64,000 nucleotides of DNA, from positions 1-64,000 of the forward strand of contig NZ_FNFO01000012.1 of assembly GCF_900100765.1 (NCBI RefSeq). Reading direction: 5' to 3'. The notes beneath the pieces were generated by a model. The model had not been told where the DNA came from. It did no database searches and was given only the letters and a program-made list of their open reading frames with translations. Shown piece by piece: positions 1 to 7,492 of the stretch. The stretch's first letter is position 1; each line of letters starts with the position of its first letter. Both the position numbers and the translations under genes were made by a program. Origin of the DNA: Catalinimonas alkaloidigena (GTDB lineage Bacteria > Bacteroidota > Bacteroidia > Cytophagales > Flexibacteraceae).

Positions 1-33
1 CTTTGCGTGTGACCTTTCGATCAAAAGCGGCTG

Positions 34-64
34 CAAAACTAGTAACCTTTTTCCCTCCTGTCAA
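34..64 (-). promoter_or_regulatory. Candidate Bacteroidota promoter, leftward (proximal)
   Basis: Read on the minus strand there is TTG (64-62), a 20-base spacer, then TAGTTTTG (41-34), followed by CAGCC. This fits the Bacteroidota housekeeping consensus (TTG or TTTG near -33, TAnnTTTG near -7). It would serve a minus-strand gene beyond the left edge. Inferred from pattern only. Confidence 0.4.
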
Positions 65-137
65 CCCCTCTACCCAAAAATATTTTCGCTCGCCTTCCCT
101 CCGCTTCCCCTCGCCAGCTTCTCCGTCGAAGGGGCTG

Positions 138-167
138 CAAAGGTAAGCAAAGGCCCGACACCCGCAA
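138..167 (-). promoter_or_regulatory. Candidate Bacteroidota promoter, leftward (distal)
   Basis: On the minus strand TTG (167-165) is followed after 19 bases by TACCTTTG (145-138) and then CAGCCCC. The -7 element matches the TAnnTTTG consensus exactly. It shares the sequence TTTGCAGCC with the second site about 100 bases downstream, so the two may be tandem promoters of one gene outside the window. Confidence 0.45.
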
Positions 168-390
168 TACCTCACTTCAAAAAAATGTAACCTTTTTACA
201 GCCCTCCTTTTTCCTCAGCCTGACGGTAAGATGACTATGCCACTACACTGCGTTGCTACCTTCGGCCATGAGAATCACCGAATGCCTTTTAATTCAACTA
301 CTTACCTCCCCTACTCAAGGCTTCTTACGCAGCGCACTTGCCTGTGCGGCCGCAGCTTTTGCTTTCTATTATATAGGTATAGAAGATCAG

Positions 391-429
391 AACCGCCCCG
401 GCGCTACCCTTGGCAGAGCGGGGGCGGTT
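391..429. terminator. GC-rich stem-loop after the first DUF3857 gene
   Basis: AACCGCCCC (391-399) pairs perfectly with GGGGCGGTT (421-429) across a 21-base loop. It lies 18 bases past the stop codon of the minus-strand gene ending at 447 and so may end its transcript or protect its 3' end. The minus-strand sequence after the stem is not a clean T run; on the plus strand a short TTTTG follows. A classical intrinsic terminator is therefore only possible, not certain. Confidence 0.4.
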
Positions 430-446
430 TTGATATCAATCACGGG

Positions 447-2414
447 CTATTCGGTAGCGACCAAGACGAGCTGGAGCTGATCAGCTTTGCTTACGTTCTT
501 ACAGAACTCAGCAAACTCTTTATAGCGAGTCGCCGGATACTGTCCTTTTTTCATCTCCAACGTCCGCATGTATACAATCTGATCTCCCTCCTGGCTTACA
601 TCAACTTGATAGCGTCCGAATGCAGACTGGAACTGCGCACCCTCTCCCAAGAACTCTACCTTGTACCCTTCGGGCAAGCGGTAGCGGATCGTGTCGGCAT
701 CTAAAAAGCTCATTGACAGAAAGACATCGCCGCGGCGCTCGGATTTGGTTTCCAGGCGCATGTCGAAGCGATTCATAAGATTGGGCTTCAGAAACAAGCG
801 CTTTCCGCTGCTGGCGGCGCAGTTGCGTACCGTGAGGTCGAGCGCCTCGGTCACTTCCGGTATGCGTGCCTTGTGCTCCTCAAACGAAAAGTTGTTGATC
901 TCGAAACTTGGGATGTCGATTCTCTTATATAACCACTTACGCTGTTCGTCGTGGGTCTCGCCATGAATCACCCGGTGGTAGGAGTCCTGCTGCAGGCCCG
1001 TATACACCGTCTTGATGTGCGCAGTGGCGTGTCCGCTCGCCTGCAACTGCACCTCAGCCGTGCGCGACAGACGATTGCTCTGGGCATCGTACACTGGGGT
1101 GTGCACCACCTTACCGCCCTCGGGCGTGATCATCAGGGCATGACGGTCGCCGGTAAAGCGCCCGGCATAGCCCATGGGGTTGCTCTGACTGGTGCATTCC
1201 AGCCATACGGTGTCGGCGGCGAGCGGCACGCAAAGCACCACGTGGTTAAACTGCCGGCTCGGGAAATCGACGAGCATGTCGGTTTCGTCCGCCCCGGCGG
1301 CAATCAGGGTATAGTAACTCGTAATGCCAGCGGCCCGCAGCAACGCTTTTGTGTAATTAGAAAGCGCTTTGCAATCGCCGTAGCCTTTGGCATCGACCTC
1401 GCTGGCTGGAAACGGCTGCCACCCGCCAATGCCGAGCTGAATGCTCACGTAACGGGTTTTGCCTTGCATGAATTCGTACACGCGGCGAATCTTCTCGTAC
1501 GGATCGTCAGTGCCTTCCACCAGAGCTTTAACCTGCGCTTCGGTGGCGGCCGGCAGCTGGTCGCGCCCTTCGTTCAATACGTTGCTCCACTGCCCGAAAG
1601 AAGCCCAGGTGGACGCATCACCGGCGTAACCGTCGACTTCAAACTCGACGGGCGCGGTTCTGACGATGGGCACATACTGCTCGAACGAACCGCTGAACGG
1701 CTCTCTTTTAACCGGCGAAAGGTCCTGCAACGTCCAGGTGTGCACGTGTTTGCCGTCCTGAGTTTCTACTTTTCTGGTCAGGGGCGACGTGGGATCGCCC
1801 GCTTCACCTCCGGTCCGGTCCGTTGGCTGCGGTACGTTTTCGTGGTAGCGGAGCGTCATCCCCGACGGCATGGAAATAACCAGACGTGCCTTCTCAATGG
1901 CCAGGTTTTCTTCATCCTGCGGGGCCCACTCCGGATAAAACAACGTTGCCCGCCAATCCCATTCGTATTCGAATTCAACGGTGTAGGGATATTGCTCCCG
2001 CTGAAACTCCGCCACCTTGATGCGGTTGTCGCTGTAGAGCGAAAACCCGTCGAAGGCGCTGAAATCGCGGATATCCGATTTCTTTAACCGCTCCACCACT
2101 TTACCTTCTGCGTCGTACAACGTGCCCGACAACGATTTGAACCGCATGAGCTTATCGTAGTTTACCACGACCGTGGCGTAATCTTTGGCTCGTTTGTCGA
2201 GCACCGTGACGGCGTAATGAACTCGATATACCGCTTCGCCGCGTGACTTGACGTCGAAGAACGTTTCGTGATCGCGGATTACGGCGTAAGCGTTTTCCTT
2301 TAAAGCCGCCGGAATGGCCGCAACCGGATACATAGGATCGGCAGCCTGGGCCACGCCCGTCCACAGCATCGCGCAACCCATGCATAATCGAAATAAGAAC
2401 GTGTTCGTTTTCAT
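447..2414 (-). CDS. DUF3857 / transglutaminase-like secreted protein (catalytic Cys and His present)
   Basis: A 655-residue exported protein of the DUF3857 plus transglutaminase-core type, common in Bacteroidota and of unknown role. Residues 1-24 form a signal peptide ending VAQA. The DUF3857 part covers roughly 50-260, the transglutaminase-like part roughly 295-420, and a beta-rich C-terminal part follows. The papain-like core shows GDCKALS with Cys348 and FNHVV with His391. The third triad position appears as Glu406 in WLECTS instead of the usual Asp, so activity is plausible but unproven. It lies 11 bases downstream of a paralogue (2426-4456) and probably shares its transcript. Family members are thought to act on peptides in the periplasm or at the surface; that is inference here. 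Confidence 0.85.
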   Translation of the reverse strand: MKTNTFLFRLCMGCAMLWTGVAQAADPMYPVAAIPAALKENAYAVIRDHETFFDVKSRGEAVYRVHYAVTVLDKRAKDYATVVVNYDKLMRFKSLSGTLYDAEGKVVERLKKSDIRDFSAFDGFSLYSDNRIKVAEFQREQYPYTVEFEYEWDWRATLFYPEWAPQDEENLAIEKARLVISMPSGMTLRYHENVPQPTDRTGGEAGDPTSPLTRKVETQDGKHVHTWTLQDLSPVKREPFSGSFEQYVPIVRTAPVEFEVDGYAGDASTWASFGQWSNVLNEGRDQLPAATEAQVKALVEGTDDPYEKIRRVYEFMQGKTRYVSIQLGIGGWQPFPASEVDAKGYGDCKALSNYTKALLRAAGITSYYTLIAAGADETDMLVDFPSRQFNHVVLCVPLAADTVWLECTSQSNPMGYAGRFTGDRHALMITPEGGKVVHTPVYDAQSNRLSRTAEVQLQASGHATAHIKTVYTGLQQDSYHRVIHGETHDEQRKWLYKRIDIPSFEINNFSFEEHKARIPEVTEALDLTVRNCAASSGKRLFLKPNLMNRFDMRLETKSERRGDVFLSMSFLDADTIRYRLPEGYKVEFLGEGAQFQSAFGRYQVDVSQEGDQIVYMRTLEMKKGQYPATRYKEFAEFCKNVSKADQLQLVLVATE

Positions 2415-2425
2415 GGTGTCGGGCT

Positions 2426-4456
2426 TTAGTTTTTCTTCAACACCACCTGTTCGGCGTGCTTGGCGACGATCATATTATAGAACTCGCGCAGGTAGGTATA
2501 CTCCTCGCCAAAGTACATCGGCTTCATGAGTTGAACCTTACTGATGACCTGTACCTTATTGTTCATCACCGTGGCGCTGTACGTAAACTTTCCGCCTTTG
2601 TCGGGAAGCGTTACCAACACTGGTTTGGGCATCTCCTCCACGCTATAGCCTTCTGGAATGTTGATGGAAACGATGTGGACCTTTTCGCTGGTCATTCCGT
2701 AGTCAACCGGGAACTTGCGCGCTTCCGATTTAAACGGATTTTCGGTGATGCCTTCCAGCATCATGGGCGTCAGGTAGATCATGTCCCCGGTGGCCATGCC
2801 CCCTTCCGTCGCGATGTCGTACTCCAGTTTCAGGGCTTCGTCCGCTTGCTCCAGGTTGCTGATCGCCAGATTGCTGACGTTCCAGTCGCTGTGCTTCTTG
2901 ACAAACGCATCGGTAAATTCGTCTTTCCCCTCTTTCAGAATGGCACTGCGGGTAATCATGGCGGCGTGTCCGGCACTCGACACGTTCATACGGCCGACCA
3001 CTTGCCCCGCTTCGTCCAGTTCGATCTGCGCCTGCGTCATCAAAGAGGCGCGCGCGTTGCCCTGAGTCTCTACCCATCCCGGCCGGGTGGTAGAAACCCG
3101 CCAGCCGTTTCCGTTCAGGCACCGGAAGGGCAGCATGTCGGGCATCGACAGGGGGTCGGTGGCATCGATCAAAAATTCCGCACCTTCGTGCTGCACCGCG
3201 ACTACTACGTAATTGAACCGGGCGATCAGCGGTACGGCCGGGTTAACGCGGCCGTGGCTGCGGGTGCTCAGAATCACCGGATCAGCTTGGTAGCCGGCTT
3301 CGCGCAACATCGCCGTCAGAATCAGGTTCACCTCCGCCACGTTGCCAACTCCTTTGTCGTACGCCTTGCGCAAGCCGTTCGACAGAAAAATGTGGTTCAT
3401 CTCGCCGTTCCATTTCACTTTGCTACGGACGTGGTTGAAAATGGCGGCCATTTGTGCGGCCGGTTGGCTGTGCTGCGTTTTGATCAACGCCAGTTCGTTT
3501 TTAAAGTACCCGGTTCGGCTGATCGACTGCCCGAAATCATCGCTCTCCAGCAAATCCTTATTTAAGGTCGCCCAACTCCGGGCGTAGCTGTCCGTCATTT
3601 GCCCAGGAATCTCGACTCCCGTCAACTCGAACTCGATCTTCGCGATGTAATCGGCGAAGGTCGTCATGTACTGCTCTTCATGCAGCGCCGGCACCTCCTT
3701 CATGATCCATTTGTACTCGACGCTGGGAATGTTTTGCACGTGACTCTGCAACGAAGACTGACCGGAGCGTCCTTGGCCGTTGTTATAGGTCATGTTCAGT
3801 TGTGTCGAGGCGCGCTTCTGATCCGCCACAAAGAAAGGTTCGTACCCCTGCGACAGTTGCTTGTACACAAACCAGTCGGGAATGGTCACGTTGTATTCCG
3901 ACCATAATACAGGAATGTCCGACTGAAATGCCCAGTCGCGCAGGTTCCACAAGAAGGGCGATTGTATGCGGTACGTAAATTCGATGATCGATCCTTCGCG
4001 CACGTTGGGCAGCGTAAACTTCTGCCGCTGGATCGTCTTCGATAGCTCTTCGGAAAAGATGCCGGACTTGTCCAGCTTTTCCTTTTCTACTTTTCCGTCG
4101 ACCAGATTGTACGTGTAGCCCTTCAGCGTGGGCAGCACTTCCTTGTCGCCGCTACGTTCGGTCAGCGTTACATAACTGGAAGCGTAGTCCAGACCGGCTT
4201 TGGTGAGGATCTTGATGCGTGTATGGCGCTCGAAGTTGACGCGAAGCCCCAGACCATTAGCCCATTCGAAATAGCTTTGTCCTACGTCGAACAGTACCAC
4301 GGCGGCCGCGCCCGAATCGGAGGCGGGTAAGGCTACTGAAAAATCCTCCACTTCGATTTTCCCGAACTTTTGCTGAGGCGATTGCGCTCTTCCCGTCCCC
4401 CATAGGCAGACTAACAGACTCGTTATGAGTCCGTTACGGATCGATAAAAAATGCAT
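2426..4456 (-). CDS. DUF3857-domain secreted protein with degenerate transglutaminase core
   Basis: A 676-residue exported protein with a signal peptide (MHFLSIRNGL to about residue 24), a DUF3857-like N-terminal half (about 65-280) and a transglutaminase-like region (about 330-440). It is paralogous to the next gene (447-2414) and first in the pair. Aligned by eye against its partner, the nucleophile position GDC reads GNV (Val373) and the catalytic His in FNHVV reads Tyr416 (FNYVVV); only the Asp (Asp431 in LIDATDP) remains. It is thus probably a non-catalytic pseudo-enzyme that binds rather than cleaves. The 213-base upstream region is shared with the divergent ppx-like gene. Exact function is unknown. 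Confidence 0.82.
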   Translation of the reverse strand: MHFLSIRNGLITSLLVCLWGTGRAQSPQQKFGKIEVEDFSVALPASDSGAAAVVLFDVGQSYFEWANGLGLRVNFERHTRIKILTKAGLDYASSYVTLTERSGDKEVLPTLKGYTYNLVDGKVEKEKLDKSGIFSEELSKTIQRQKFTLPNVREGSIIEFTYRIQSPFLWNLRDWAFQSDIPVLWSEYNVTIPDWFVYKQLSQGYEPFFVADQKRASTQLNMTYNNGQGRSGQSSLQSHVQNIPSVEYKWIMKEVPALHEEQYMTTFADYIAKIEFELTGVEIPGQMTDSYARSWATLNKDLLESDDFGQSISRTGYFKNELALIKTQHSQPAAQMAAIFNHVRSKVKWNGEMNHIFLSNGLRKAYDKGVGNVAEVNLILTAMLREAGYQADPVILSTRSHGRVNPAVPLIARFNYVVVAVQHEGAEFLIDATDPLSMPDMLPFRCLNGNGWRVSTTRPGWVETQGNARASLMTQAQIELDEAGQVVGRMNVSSAGHAAMITRSAILKEGKDEFTDAFVKKHSDWNVSNLAISNLEQADEALKLEYDIATEGGMATGDMIYLTPMMLEGITENPFKSEARKFPVDYGMTSEKVHIVSINIPEGYSVEEMPKPVLVTLPDKGGKFTYSATVMNNKVQVISKVQLMKPMYFGEEYTYLREFYNMIVAKHAEQVVLKKN

Positions 4457-4636
4457 TTAGCTATGTTAAAGAGTGAACACAGTTAAGAATTATAGGCAAA
4501 TAAATAATCATTACTTCATAAATCCTATTTTTATTTTGTTGAAGTTTTCTTGATTTTTACCGGCTTCTTACCCCCATTGAAAGGGAAGCGTCATTTTAGG
4601 CAAACGTCTGCATAGAGGTCTTCTCCGATTCCTGCC

Positions 4637-4644
4637 TATTTTTG
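4637..4644 (+). promoter_or_regulatory. Candidate -7 element upstream of the Ppx/GppA gene
   Basis: TATTTTTG matches the Bacteroidota -7 consensus TAnnTTTG, 25 bases before the ATG at 4670. I do not see a good TTG at the expected -33 distance, so this is a weak call. Confidence 0.3.
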
Positions 4645-4669
4645 CCTACGATTAACTTAATAATCCTAC

Positions 4670-5566
4670 ATGAAACTAGCTGCCATCGACGCCGGCTCTA
4701 ATGCCGTCCGCCTCCAGATTACCGAAGTAATCGAATACCGTGGCAACGCTACGTTCAAACGACTGGAATACATTCGCTTTCCGCTGCGGTTGGGGCTTGA
4801 TGTGTTCAACGGGGGCGAAATCAGCCCCATGTTGCAGGAGAAGTTTCTGCGCCTGATGCAGGCCTTCAAAATCATGATCGATCTCTATAATGTAGACGAC
4901 GTGATGGCCTGCGCGACGTCGGCCATGCGCGAAGCCCTCAACGGACACGATTTGGTAGCACGGGTGGCCGAAGAAGTGGGCATCGACATCGAAATCATCG
5001 ACGGCAAGCGCGAAGCCGAGATTACCAATGCCGCCATTATCCGGACCCTGACGAACGGCGGTTACCTGCACATCGACGTAGGGGGCGGCAGCACCGAACT
5101 TAACGTCTACTACCGCCAGCAGAAAGTGGCGTCGGAATCGTTCCGGCTGGGATCGGTCCGGAACCTGCAAAACAAAGCGCTTCGCGAAGTGTGGCAGGAG
5201 ATGACCGACTGGATTCAGAACGAAGTGAAGGAAGAATACCGCCCGCTGACGGCAGTGGGCACCGGGGGCAACATCCTGGCGATCTACGAACTGGCCGCGA
5301 AGAAGAACCTGCGTAACCGCTCGATCGACCTCAGCGAGATGAAAAACGTCCGGCACCGCCTGGAAATGCTCACGCTTGAGGAACGTCTGAACGTGCTGAT
5401 GCTCCCTGCCGACCGTGCCGATGTCATTGTACCGGCTTCGGAAATTTACCTGACGGTAATGAAGCTGGCGAAAGCCAAGAAGATTCAGGCCCCGGAAATT
5501 GGATTGAAAGACGGCATGTTGCAGGTACTCTACGAACGCCAACTGGAAAAGCGCGTTACCGAATGA
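4670..5566 (+). CDS. Ppx/GppA family phosphatase (exopolyphosphatase-like)
   Basis: A 298-residue cytoplasmic protein of the ASKHA-fold Ppx/GppA family, which hydrolyses inorganic polyphosphate or the gamma-phosphate of pppGpp. Visible motifs are the N-terminal phosphate-1 loop AAIDAGSNAVRL (usually DxGSNSxRL) and the phosphate-2 loop IDVGGGSTEL near residue 137. At about 300 residues it is the short form, lacking the C-terminal HD-type domain of the roughly 500-residue enzymes. ATG is the first codon after a clear intergenic region. It is followed 90 bases later by a Nif3-like gene on the same strand. Whether the substrate is polyphosphate or pppGpp cannot be decided from sequence. Confidence 0.85.
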   Translation: MKLAAIDAGSNAVRLQITEVIEYRGNATFKRLEYIRFPLRLGLDVFNGGEISPMLQEKFLRLMQAFKIMIDLYNVDDVMACATSAMREALNGHDLVARVAEEVGIDIEIIDGKREAEITNAAIIRTLTNGGYLHIDVGGGSTELNVYYRQQKVASESFRLGSVRNLQNKALREVWQEMTDWIQNEVKEEYRPLTAVGTGGNILAIYELAAKKNLRNRSIDLSEMKNVRHRLEMLTLEERLNVLMLPADRADVIVPASEIYLTVMKLAKAKKIQAPEIGLKDGMLQVLYERQLEKRVTE

Positions 5567-5656
5567 GTGCCGTTGCGCGCCGCAACCGCCCGTAGCGGCC
5601 GTTCGGACGCGCGTTGCTCTTCACCCGGCGGCCCGCCACCTTAACTTAATTAGTGC

Positions 5657-6754
5657 ATGAAAATCAAAGAGGTTCTCCACCACCTGGAAGCCCTGGCTCC
5701 GCCTGCCCTACAGGAAAGTTACGACAACGCCGGGCTCATCACCGGCCATCCCGACTGGGAAGTAACCGGCGCACTGCTGACGCTGGACTGTACCGAGCCG
5801 GTGATCGAAGAAGCCCTCCAAAAGAGCTGCAACCTGATTATCGCCCACCACCCCATCGTATTCCGCGGTTTGAAAAGCCTGACCGGTCGCAATTACGTGG
5901 AACGGACGGTGATTACCGCGCTGAAAAACGACATTGCCGTTTACGCCATCCACACCAACCTCGACCATGTGCACCAAGGCGTCAACGCCCGCATTGCTCA
6001 ACGGTTGGGCTTACAGCAACCGCGCATTTTGTCCCCCAAAGAAGGAATGTTGCTGAAACTCACGGTGTTTGTTCCCCGCGAAAACAGCGCCGCCCTCCGT
6101 GAAGCGCTTCACCAGGCGGGAGCCGGCAACATCGGCAACTATTCCGAGTGCAGCTTTCGGACCGACGGAATGGGCACGTTTCGTCCCAACGAACGGGCCA
6201 ACCCGCACCTCGGCACACACCACCACCTGGAGGAGGTTCAGGAAGAACGCATCGAGGTGATTCTGCCTACCTGGCAACGCGGGGCCGTGCTGAGCGCCAT
6301 GCGCCAGGCCCACCCGTACGAGGAAGTGGCGTATTACCTTTCGCCCCTCGAAAACACCTGGCAGGAAGTAGGCGCCGGGATGATTGGCACGTTGCCCACG
6401 CCCCTGTCCGAACGCGATTTCCTGGCCTACCTGAAAGAAAAGATGCAGTTGCAGGTGATTCGCCATACGGCCCTACGCCAGCGGCCGGTCGAGCGCGTCG
6501 CCGTTTGCGGCGGGGCGGGCAGCTTTCTGCTTAAACCCGCCCTGCGCCAACAGGCCGACGTATTGGTCACGGCCGATTTCAAATACCATGAGTTCTTCGA
6601 TGCGGACGGAAAAATCGTCATTGCCGACATCGGCCACTTTGAGAGCGAAACCTTTACGCGAGAATTACTAGGCGACTACTTGTCGGAAAAAATTGCTAAT
6701 TTTGCGACCTATTTTTCGGAAACCCCGACCAACCCCGTACATTATTTCTTCTGA
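5657..6754 (+). CDS. Nif3-like dinuclear metal-centre hexameric protein
   Basis: A 365-residue member of the Nif3/GTP cyclohydrolase I type 2-like family, whose members form hexameric toroids with a two-metal site. The conserved metal-binding pieces are visible: IIAHHPIVF (two His), AIHTNLDHV (His and Asp) and, near the C terminus, IADIGHFESE (His and Glu). The middle third (about 130-235) is the PII-like insertion of the long form seen in Bacteroidota and Firmicutes. The gene ends 3 bases before the zinc-ribbon gene, a neighbour pair that is common in Bacteroidota and suggests functional linkage. Biological role is not settled for the family. Confidence 0.9.
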   Translation: MKIKEVLHHLEALAPPALQESYDNAGLITGHPDWEVTGALLTLDCTEPVIEEALQKSCNLIIAHHPIVFRGLKSLTGRNYVERTVITALKNDIAVYAIHTNLDHVHQGVNARIAQRLGLQQPRILSPKEGMLLKLTVFVPRENSAALREALHQAGAGNIGNYSECSFRTDGMGTFRPNERANPHLGTHHHLEEVQEERIEVILPTWQRGAVLSAMRQAHPYEEVAYYLSPLENTWQEVGAGMIGTLPTPLSERDFLAYLKEKMQLQVIRHTALRQRPVERVAVCGGAGSFLLKPALRQQADVLVTADFKYHEFFDADGKIVIADIGHFESETFTRELLGDYLSEKIANFATYFSETPTNPVHYFF

Positions 6755-6757
6755 TTC

Positions 6758-7489
6758 ATGGAAAAAACCGTCGCCCAGAAATTAGATGCCCTCAAGCATC
6801 TCCAAGATATTGACTCTCAAATCGACGCCATCAAAAAGATTCGCGGTGACCTTCCGGAAGAGGTGAGTGACCTGGAAGACGAGATTGCTGGTTATGAGAC
6901 ACGGGTTCGGAAATTTGAAAACGAACTGGTTGATCTGAACGAAGAGATCAACCGCAGCAAGCAGGAAATCAAGACGGCCGAAAAACTCATCAAGAAGTAT
7001 GAGGAACAGCAGATGAACGTCCGCAACAACCGCGAATACGACGCCATCAGCAAAGAGGTCGAACTGCAAACCCTCGAAATCCAGATTCTGGAGAAACGCA
7101 TCCGGGAAATCAACTACAAGATCGATCGTAAGAAAGAAGAGATCGATCAGTTGAAAAACATGATGGAAGAACGGGGACAGGATCTTGACAACAAGAAAAA
7201 CGAACTGAACAACATCATTGGCGAAAGCGAGCACGACGAGCAGAAGCTTGTGGACGAGCGCGAAAAAGCCGTGGGTGAGATCGAAGATCGCTTGCTCTAT
7301 TCCTACAACCGTATCCGCAAAAACGCCCGGAACGGACTGGCCGTTGTTTCAGTCCGTCGCGATGCCTGCGGTGGCTGCTTCAACCAGGTGCCACCGCAAC
7401 GGCAGGCCGACATTCGCGACAAGAAAAAAATCATTGTTTGCGAACACTGCGGTCGTATTCTGGCCGATGTAGAAAGCGTCGAAGTCTAA
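6758..7489 (+). CDS. C4-type zinc-ribbon coiled-coil protein
   Basis: A 243-residue protein consisting of a long, highly charged coiled coil (about residues 5-180) followed by a C-terminal zinc ribbon. The ribbon shows CGGC near residue 205 and CEHC near residue 230, giving four cysteines for one zinc. This matches the CT398-like zinc-ribbon family found widely in bacteria and usually encoded beside Nif3-like genes, as here (3-base gap). In other bacteria such proteins have been linked to secretion or RNA-related complexes; here the function is only inferred from the family. Cytoplasmic, no signal peptide. It is followed 3 bases later by a TPR gene whose first codons overlap an intrinsic terminator-like hairpin. 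Confidence 0.85.
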   Translation: MEKTVAQKLDALKHLQDIDSQIDAIKKIRGDLPEEVSDLEDEIAGYETRVRKFENELVDLNEEINRSKQEIKTAEKLIKKYEEQQMNVRNNREYDAISKEVELQTLEIQILEKRIREINYKIDRKKEEIDQLKNMMEERGQDLDNKKNELNNIIGESEHDEQKLVDEREKAVGEIEDRLLYSYNRIRKNARNGLAVVSVRRDACGGCFNQVPPQRQADIRDKKKIIVCEHCGRILADVESVEV

Positions 7490-7492
7490 ACC

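Larger units (their letters stand above)
1..446. other. Intergenic region at left edge
   Basis: No convincing gene is visible in this stretch. It holds two TAnnTTTG-type promoter-like sites pointing left out of the window and one GC-rich stem-loop just beyond the 3' end of the first gene. A plus-strand open frame here (from 253) runs into the 3' end of the neighbouring minus-strand gene and its product looks random. A minus-strand gene lying just outside the left edge is likely, because the promoter-like sites point that way. Confidence 0.5.

Noticed and set aside
253-480. A 75-codon plus-strand frame at the left edge
   Set aside because: It starts at TTG, runs into the 3' end of the DUF3857 gene on the other strand, crosses a GC-rich hairpin and shows no family or convincing membrane pattern.
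951-2087. A 378-codon plus-strand frame inside the first DUF3857 gene
   Set aside because: Antisense shadow produced by the GC-rich codon usage; the minus strand encodes a coherent signal peptide and transglutaminase motifs.
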